The notes beneath the pieces are model-generated. The model was not told where the DNA came from. It worked only from the letters and a program-made list of their open reading frames with translations, and searched no databases. DNA of 49,978 nucleotides from Halomonas chromatireducens. GTDB taxonomy: Bacteria; Pseudomonadota; Gammaproteobacteria; Pseudomonadales; Halomonadaceae. The stretch spans positions 2,536,354-2,586,331 of the forward strand of contig NZ_CP014226.1 of the NCBI RefSeq assembly GCF_001545155.1. The letters are read 5' to 3'. A program made the position numbers and the translations under genes. Positions 44,628 to 49,978 of this stretch are shown here, in pieces. The stretch's first letter is position 1; each line of letters opens with the position of its first letter.

Positions 44628-45860
44628 ATGGCCACTCAGATTATTGAAACTACCAGGCAGGACAATACGTTAGCCGTTATCCACTCGTTGCGGACGAAGG
44701 GGCCTATGGCTCGGGTGGATCTGGGTCCAATGAACGGTATCAGCTCGGCAACCGTCACCTCGGTTACCGCGGAATTGCTGGGCCAGGGACTGATCAGCGA
44801 ACTGCCTCCCGAGACGATCCGCAGCGGCGGCAGGGGGCGACCCAAGACCCTGATCCAGCTCAACCCCGATGCTGCCTTCGTCATTTGCGTGAAGGTGTCG
44901 ATCAACGAGATTCAGATCGTGGTGGGGGACTTCACCGGCCAGATACGCCACAGCATGCACCACCCTCTCACGACACTGACCCTGACCCTTGACGAGTTGT
45001 GCGCAGTTCTGGAAGAGAAGATCGAAGCGATACGGGCGGATGTTTGTCATACCTTCCAACATCTTGCAGGTATTTGCCTGGCCGTACAGGGGGTGGTATC
45101 TCCCAATAGTGGACTCATCATCTGGTCGCCGGCCCTGGGCTTTCGCAATGCCCCCATCTCGGAGCGCCTCGCCACCGCATTTGGCTGCCCGGTGCTGCTC
45201 GAGAACGACGCCAACTGCATCGCCAGGGCACTGACCAGCCACCCGGAATATGCCGCCTATCCCAATCTGATCGTCATCATGCTGGGCTATGGGATCGGCA
45301 TGTCCGTGCTCATCGACGGCAAGCCCTTTCTGGGTACCAACGGCTCGGCAGCCGAGTTCGGCCACACCAAGTATGAACCCGGCGGGGCACTTTGTGCCTG
45401 CGGCCGGCGCGGCTGTATCGAGGCCTATGCCAGTGACTACGCCCTGTATCGTGAAGCCCGCGCCATGCTGACCTTGCCACCCGGCGATAGCGCCCACCCA
45501 TCGGACGCACAGATGCAGGCGCTGAATCAGTTGGCGATAGCGGGTGACCCTGTCGCCAGCCAGATCTACAGCAAGGCAGGCCGCGCACTGGGGTATGGGA
45601 TTGCCAACGTTCTCGCCCTGTTCAACCCCGACCTGGTCTTGATCACCGGATCCGGGGTGCGTGGCTTCGAGGCCATGCGTCCATCAATGGAAGAGGCTAT
45701 CGACGAAGCCCTGGTCGAGGAGCTCATCGGCCCGAGCCGCCTGATCGCGAGTCCCTGGGACCGGGACATGACCTTCCTCGGCGGCATTGCCATGACCCTA
45801 CATGCCACCGACCTGCAGACCTTGGCCAGCTGTAGCAGTTGCGGCAGCGGAGATAGCTGA
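44628..45860 (+). CDS. ROK-family transcriptional repressor
   Basis: A 410-aa repressor with an N-terminal winged HTH (about 15-60, RVDLGPMNGISSATVTSVTAELLGQGLI) and a ROK sugar-kinase-like domain. The zinc-binding ROK signature is CACGRRGCIEAYAS. The nucleotide/sugar-binding motif is VLLENDANCIARAL, and GTNGSAAEFGHTKY also matches. It is divergent from the sugar operon, with a dyad between, and so probably represses it until a sugar such as xylose binds. It is convergent with the GntR gene, 5 nt apart. The ATG at 44628 lacks a clear site. Confidence 0.9.
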   Translation: MATQIIETTRQDNTLAVIHSLRTKGPMARVDLGPMNGISSATVTSVTAELLGQGLISELPPETIRSGGRGRPKTLIQLNPDAAFVICVKVSINEIQIVVGDFTGQIRHSMHHPLTTLTLTLDELCAVLEEKIEAIRADVCHTFQHLAGICLAVQGVVSPNSGLIIWSPALGFRNAPISERLATAFGCPVLLENDANCIARALTSHPEYAAYPNLIVIMLGYGIGMSVLIDGKPFLGTNGSAAEFGHTKYEPGGALCACGRRGCIEAYASDYALYREARAMLTLPPGDSAHPSDAQMQALNQLAIAGDPVASQIYSKAGRALGYGIANVLALFNPDLVLITGSGVRGFEAMRPSMEEAIDEALVEELIGPSRLIASPWDRDMTFLGGIAMTLHATDLQTLASCSSCGSGDS

Positions 45861-45865
45861 GGCAA

Positions 45866-46666
45866 TCAGGGCAGATAGAAACTCCGGCCCAGCGAGCTGG
45901 CGCCAGGCTCGAGTCCCAAGGCATCAGCGGTACCTTCGAGCACTGCCTGGGCGGCTAGAAACGCTTCCTGCGGCCGTCGCATGCGAATGCTCTCCATCAC
46001 CTGTCGATGGCGTTCGAGGCTGTCCTCGGGGTCACTCGCATTGTCGTTGGACATGGTCACCAATAGCTGGATCGACGGCCGGAGAATGTGCGATAGCTGC
46101 GCCCAGACGATATTGTGGGTGGCCTTGAAGATCGCCACGTGGAAGGCCACGTCACATTCGCTGTGCAGGCGCCGCTCTTCTGGGCAGCTGGCATTGCGTA
46201 AATTCTGCCCCAGGCCCTCGAAGGCCTCCTCGATGGCGACCAGGTCGCGTGCGTTGGCACGTCGCGCTGCGGTCATCGCCACGTAGGGTTCGACATCAAG
46301 CCGAAAGGCCAGTATCTCGCGCTGGATTTCTGGATTGGGTGCTGCATAGCGGGCCATCCACTCGGTGACCTGGGGGTCGAGAATGTGCCACTCGGCATAC
46401 TCGCGGACCTTGGAGCCATGACCGGAAATGCGCTCGATGATACCGGCATCGACCAGCTGACGCAGGTCGCTGCGTACTGCCGAGCGGTTAATGGCAAAGC
46501 GCTCGCAGAGATCGAGCTCCCGGGGCACGAAGTCGCCCGGCTGGTAGCGGCCGGCGAAGATCGCCTCGGCGAGGAATTCGGCGATACTGGCACGGGCCGG
46601 TGGCTTGCGTAGGGATGACGTCACGACGATGAGTTCCTGTTTCAGTTCCTGAATATCATAACCCAC
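45866..46666 (-). CDS. GntR-family regulator, FCD (FadR-type) effector domain
   Basis: A 266-aa regulator. The winged HTH is RELDLCERFAINRSAVRSDLRQLVDAGIIERISGHGSKV (about 49-86), and the all-helical FCD domain follows (RLDVEPYVAMTAARRANARDL..., DVAFHVAIFKATHN, HRQVMESIRMRRP), with His and Asp residues that usually bind a metal and an organic acid. An aldonate or keto-deoxy acid is a plausible effector. The ATG at 46666 lies inside the end of the transporter gene; a GTG at 46624 is an alternative start. It is the third gene of the dehydratase operon and may control it and the TRAP gene. Confidence 0.87.
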   Translation of the reverse strand: MGYDIQELKQELIVVTSSLRKPPARASIAEFLAEAIFAGRYQPGDFVPRELDLCERFAINRSAVRSDLRQLVDAGIIERISGHGSKVREYAEWHILDPQVTEWMARYAAPNPEIQREILAFRLDVEPYVAMTAARRANARDLVAIEEAFEGLGQNLRNASCPEERRLHSECDVAFHVAIFKATHNIVWAQLSHILRPSIQLLVTMSNDNASDPEDSLERHRQVMESIRMRRPQEAFLAAQAVLEGTADALGLEPGASSLGRSFYLP

Positions 46667-47600
46667 CCGACCGCTCTACCGGCGCCTGCAGTGCCGGCTC
46701 GACACCCGCTCGCAGCCTCAGCTCCAGCCGGCGCTCATAGAGCCCCTTGGCAAACAGAGTGCCAAGCACCAGGGTGCCGCCGACCATTGCCATCGGCGCC
46801 GGCTGCTCGGCGAGAATCCACCAGGCCAGCAAGGTGCCCACCACCACTTCCAGCAATAGGAGCAGGCCCACTTCGGCGGCAGGCAGATAGAGCGGCCCGC
46901 GCTGCAGCAGGGTCACCCCGCAGGGCACGATGACCAGGCAAAGCAGGATCACCACGGCGAGCTGGTTCGTCGCCGGCAGCGTCGTTTCGCTGCCGGCTAG
47001 CCAAAACAGCCCGGCAACACTGCCGACAATGAGACCGTTGAAGACCAGCATCGGACTCATGTCGATTCCCGGTCGGGTTCGACATAGCGTGAAATTGATG
47101 GCCAGCGTGGTGGCCGCCATCAAGGCGAAGGCGTTGCCCACCCAAGAGCCGGCACCTGCGTCATCCAGGGCAATCATGGCGATGCCCGCCATGCACAGCC
47201 AGATCGCCAGCCAGGTACGCCGAGGCAACCGCTCCTTGAGAATCACCCAGGATAGCCCCGCGGCGATCAGCGGCGCACCGGCCAGAATCATCAATACGTT
47301 GCCCGCCTTGGTGTACTGGTTGCCCAGCACGAAGCCACAGGTGGTCAGGCTGAACAGCAGCGCCACGGCAATACCGGTCCAGCCGCAGCGGCGATAAGCT
47401 GCCAGTGTGCCGCGACCATAGCGCACCAGGGCAATCAGCAGAAACCCCAATGCCGAGAGAAAGCCGCGCCACATAAGGATCTCCGCATCGGGCAGGTCGG
47501 CAACCTTGATCAGCAGCGCATCGGGCGCCATGATCAGCGCCCCGCCGCCGGTCAGCAGCAGCCCCTGTTGTCGATGTGACAACGCACTGAAACGGCTCAT
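46656..47600 (-). CDS. EamA/DMT-family transporter
   Basis: A 314-aa membrane protein of the drug/metabolite transporter superfamily, with about ten helices in two five-helix repeats (EamA repeats at about 10-140 and 155-290). Motifs include ALIMAPDALLIKVADLPDAEILMWRG and VLMILAGAPLIAAGLSWVILKERLP. It starts 1 nt after the dehydratase stop, so it is coupled to it. It could export or import a metabolite of the pathway, but DMT substrates are very diverse. A longer frame from 47642 overlaps the dehydratase and is not needed. Confidence 0.85.
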   Translation of the reverse strand: MSRFSALSHRQQGLLLTGGGALIMAPDALLIKVADLPDAEILMWRGFLSALGFLLIALVRYGRGTLAAYRRCGWTGIAVALLFSLTTCGFVLGNQYTKAGNVLMILAGAPLIAAGLSWVILKERLPRRTWLAIWLCMAGIAMIALDDAGAGSWVGNAFALMAATTLAINFTLCRTRPGIDMSPMLVFNGLIVGSVAGLFWLAGSETTLPATNQLAVVILLCLVIVPCGVTLLQRGPLYLPAAEVGLLLLLEVVVGTLLAWWILAEQPAPMAMVGGTLVLGTLFAKGLYERRLELRLRAGVEPALQAPVERSGGL

Positions 47601-47601
47601 T

Positions 47602-49404
47602 TCAGTGATTATCCCTCGGCGGGTGTCGGCGGGCGACGTCACGATACTTGGTCGCCGGCTCCAGCGTCATGCCGCGATCAAGCGGCTCCACCATGCTGCG
47701 CTGAATTTCCTGCCAGGGGGTCTGGTGATCCGGATAGATATAGCCGCCGCGGTCCTCGAGCCGCTGTCGACGTTCTGCGAGTTCGACGTCATCCACCAAC
47801 AGGCGTACTTCACCGCGCTGCAGATCGACACGTAGCCGATCACCATCTTCGAGCAGCGCCAGACCTCCGCCGGTGGCCGCTTCCGGCGCCGCGTTGAGAA
47901 TCGACGGCGAGCCGGAGGTCCCCGACTGGCGTCCATCGCCCAGACATGGCAGTGACTCGATGCCGCGCTGCAGCAGAGCCGCCGGCGGCTGCATGTTGAC
48001 CACCTCGGCGCCGCCGGGATGGCCCACCGGACCGGCACCGCGCATCACCAGGATGGTGCGCTCGTCGATGCCGAGCTGCGGGTCGTCGATGCGCGCATGG
48101 TAGTCCTCGGAACCGTCGAACACCGCCACCTTGCCTTCGAAGGCATCGGGATCGTCCGGGTCGCTGAGAAAACGCGCCCGGAAGTCGGGCGAGATCACAC
48201 TGGTCTTCATCAGCGCCGAGTCGAACAGGTTGCCCTTGAGGTTGAGGAAACCGGCATATGCCACGAGCGGATTGGCGTAGCGGCGTATCACCTCGGCATC
48301 CCGGGTCTCTTGACCTTCCAGGTTGGCCGCAAGCGTCTGACCATTGACGGTCAGCACGTCGCCATGGAGCTTGCCGGCCTGCAGTAGCTCATGCAGCACC
48401 GCCGGCACACCGCCGGCACGGTAGAACTCTTCGCAGAGATAGGCCCCGGCGGGCATCACGTTAGCCAGCAGCGGCACCTCGTAGCCGAGGCGCTGCCAGT
48501 CGTCATTGGTGAGCTCGACGCCCGCATGGCGGGCAATGGCATTGATATGCACCGGGGCATTGCTTGAACCGCCCAGCCCCGAGCAGGTAACAACGGCATT
48601 CTCGAATGCCTCGCGGGTCAGGACATCCAACGGTCGCAGATCCTCCCAGACCATCTCGACGACGCGCGTGCCGGTATCGAAAGCGACCATCGCGCGCTCC
48701 TTGTAAGGCGCCGGAATCACTGCCGAGCCGGGCAGGCTCATCCCCAGCACCTCGGCCATGGCGTTCATGGTCGAGGCGGTGCCCATGGTGTTGCAGTGGC
48801 CAATGGAAGGCGCCGAATCACTGGCCCGCGAGAGGAATTCGGCATAGTCGATATCACCGGCAGCCAGGCGCTTGCGCAGCTCCCAGATGATGGTGCCCGA
48901 ACCGACCCGCTCGGCGCCGCGCCAGCCGTTGAGCATCGGCCCGCCGGACAACACGATAGCCGGGATATTGACCGTGGCCGCCGCCATCAGCGCCGCGGGG
49001 GTGGTCTTGTCGCAACCGGTAGTGAGCACCACGCCATCCAGTGGATAGCCGTGCAATACCTCGACCAATCCCAGGTAAGCCAGATTGCGGTCGAGGGCCG
49101 CGGTGGGTCGACGCACGTTCTCGTGGATCGGGTGCATGGGGAACTCGAACGGCACGCCGCCCGCGGCACGGACGCCGTCCTTGACCCGCTTGACCAGCTC
49201 GATGTGGTGGCGGTTGCAGGGTGTCAGGTCGGAGCCGGACTGACTGATGCCGATGATCGGCTTGCCGCTGGTCAGCTCCTCCAGGGTCAGCCCATAGTTG
49301 AGATAGCGCTCGATGCACAGTGCCGTGGTCCCCGGATGCTCGGGGTTGTCGAACCAGTAGCGTGACCGCAGCAGGTCAGGGGTAATCCGGTGTGGCTTGG
49401 CCAT
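47602..49404 (-). CDS. xylD: IlvD/Edd-family dehydratase, probable xylonate dehydratase (XylD-like)
   Basis: A 600-aa iron-sulfur dehydratase. Cluster cysteines C63 ([10 protein letters not shown]), C131 (TTGCDKTTP) and C204 (GHCNTMGT) are present. The sequence is very close, from memory, to Caulobacter xylonate dehydratase along its length: [53 protein letters not shown], and the C-terminal PPRDNH. It removes water from an aldonate to give 2-keto-3-deoxy-pentonate. TGGAG lies before the ATG. It heads a three-gene operon with a DMT transporter and a GntR regulator. L-Arabonate is an alternative substrate. Confidence 0.88.
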   Translation of the reverse strand: MAKPHRITPDLLRSRYWFDNPEHPGTTALCIERYLNYGLTLEELTSGKPIIGISQSGSDLTPCNRHHIELVKRVKDGVRAAGGVPFEFPMHPIHENVRRPTAALDRNLAYLGLVEVLHGYPLDGVVLTTGCDKTTPAALMAAATVNIPAIVLSGGPMLNGWRGAERVGSGTIIWELRKRLAAGDIDYAEFLSRASDSAPSIGHCNTMGTASTMNAMAEVLGMSLPGSAVIPAPYKERAMVAFDTGTRVVEMVWEDLRPLDVLTREAFENAVVTCSGLGGSSNAPVHINAIARHAGVELTNDDWQRLGYEVPLLANVMPAGAYLCEEFYRAGGVPAVLHELLQAGKLHGDVLTVNGQTLAANLEGQETRDAEVIRRYANPLVAYAGFLNLKGNLFDSALMKTSVISPDFRARFLSDPDDPDAFEGKVAVFDGSEDYHARIDDPQLGIDERTILVMRGAGPVGHPGGAEVVNMQPPAALLQRGIESLPCLGDGRQSGTSGSPSILNAAPEAATGGGLALLEDGDRLRVDLQRGEVRLLVDDVELAERRQRLEDRGGYIYPDHQTPWQEIQRSMVEPLDRGMTLEPATKYRDVARRHPPRDNH

Positions 49405-49671
49405 TGTCTAGCTCCACGCCTGGGCGGGTATAAGGATAAGGTTGACTCAGATTATCTTTCATGTTGTCGACCTTACGCCCTCTGCCCCGGGAAAGTCGAT
49501 ACATACAAAAGTATATGTTGAACAAATAGAGAATAAGTACGAAAGTCTAACCAGACATGGTGATCATGTCACCATGTCGCTAATCGCTCTGTTGGACAAC
49601 AATAACGCAATGTGCGGTCGCTGGCGGAAGGGCGCAACACCCAAGCGGCGCTGCACATGGAGGCTCGCATC
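49405..49671. promoter_or_regulatory. control region between xylD and the TRAP gene with 12-bp palindrome
   Basis: The gap of 267 nt holds a perfect palindrome TGTTG-GA-CAACA (49590-49601), 70 nt before the TRAP gene start, shaped like GntR/FCD operators. For the minus-strand xylD, a TATACT element (49510-49515) could be a -10 with a weak -35. The nearby GntR/FCD regulator is the natural candidate to bind. No gene is credible in this gap. Confidence 0.45.
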
Positions 49672-49978
49672 ATGCACTACCCCTTGAAGCTCACCTTGGC
49701 AATGGCTGGCATCACATTCCTTGGTACAAGCATTGCCTATGCCGCGACGCCCGACCTATCCGATCCGCCCGCCATCGACGGCGCCGTGCTCGACGATCAC
49801 GGCAGCCATACCATCCGCATGGGCATCGGCCTGGCCGAGACCTCGCCGCAGTACCTCTCCAGCCGCTACTTCGCCGACATCCTTGCCCAGCGCACCGACG
49901 GCCGCATCACCGTCAATATCTTCCCCAACAGCCAACTGGGCGACGACGTGCAGATGATGGAGATGCTCCAGACCGGCA
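49672..49978 (+). CDS. TRAP transporter substrate-binding protein (DctP family), 5' part
   Basis: The first 102 codons of a periplasmic solute receptor. A GGAGG site lies 8 nt before the ATG. The signal peptide (MHYPLKLTLAMAGITFLGTSIAYA) is followed by TIRMGIGLAETSPQYLSSRYFADILAQRTDGRITVNIFPNSQLGDDVQMMEML, the DctP pattern of a strand, helix and FPNSQLGDD. TRAP systems import carboxylates such as aldonates, uronates or C4-dicarboxylates using a sodium gradient, common in halophiles. The rest, with permeases, lies beyond the right edge. Its neighbourhood suggests a sugar acid. Confidence 0.85.
   Translation, partial: MHYPLKLTLAMAGITFLGTSIAYAATPDLSDPPAIDGAVLDDHGSHTIRMGIGLAETSPQYLSSRYFADILAQRTDGRITVNIFPNSQLGDDVQMMEMLQTG

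Overview
The window is a GC-rich bacterial chromosome segment, probably from a Halomonas-like gammaproteobacterium (Halomonadaceae). This is an inference from overall gene content: a short PHA phasin, an OsmC/KatG/MscS stress set, an Nfi-SbcDC pair, a polyamine-type ABC importer and a pentose-oxidation operon. No rRNA or tRNA gene was seen, so the assignment rests on protein resemblance only.

Left edge (1-3.2 kb): a group II intron, open at its 3' end, sits inside the 5' end of a periplasmic polyamine-type binding-protein gene just downstream of its PotA-like ATPase gene. The intron's reverse transcriptase/maturase has an in-frame TGA between the RT and maturase domains. 3.2-20 kb is housekeeping and stress DNA: a PmtA-like methyltransferase, a class V aminotransferase, a CBS-CBS-BON protein, an unrecognised membrane protein beside a large MscS-type channel, an amidoligase overlapping a peptidase-C26 amidotransferase, OsmC, an aldo/keto reductase, a DUF1415 protein, endonuclease V and the sbcD-sbcC operon. 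A 190-bp element made of inverted REP-like units is tandemly duplicated at 11.9-12.26 kb.

20-34 kb: a phasin gene with a promoter overlapped by two inverted operator-like sites, an exported alpha/beta hydrolase, a YefM-YoeB toxin-antitoxin pair with TGTAC-type operator arms, two small genes, and a complete type I restriction-modification locus (hsdR, then fic-hsdM-hsdS). A class II Fic protein gene is translationally coupled to hsdM and has palindromic AT-rich sites upstream. katG (catalase-peroxidase) and argE (acetylornithine deacetylase) follow as a divergent pair.

35-50 kb: a sugar-acid catabolic region. An eight-gene minus-strand operon encodes an SDR very like Caulobacter D-xylose 1-dehydrogenase, a CUT2-type sugar ABC importer, a sugar isomerase/epimerase-like protein, a Gfo/Idh/MocA oxidoreductase, a mutarotase-like protein and an SMP-30 lactonase. 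A ROK repressor gene is divergent, with a 23-bp dyad between. A second minus-strand operon holds a xylonate-dehydratase-like enzyme, a DMT-family transporter and a GntR/FCD regulator. Together these would import a pentose, oxidise it to the lactone, open it to the aldonate and dehydrate it to the 2-keto-3-deoxy acid. Later steps are not in the window. The 5' end of a TRAP-transporter binding-protein gene closes the right edge.
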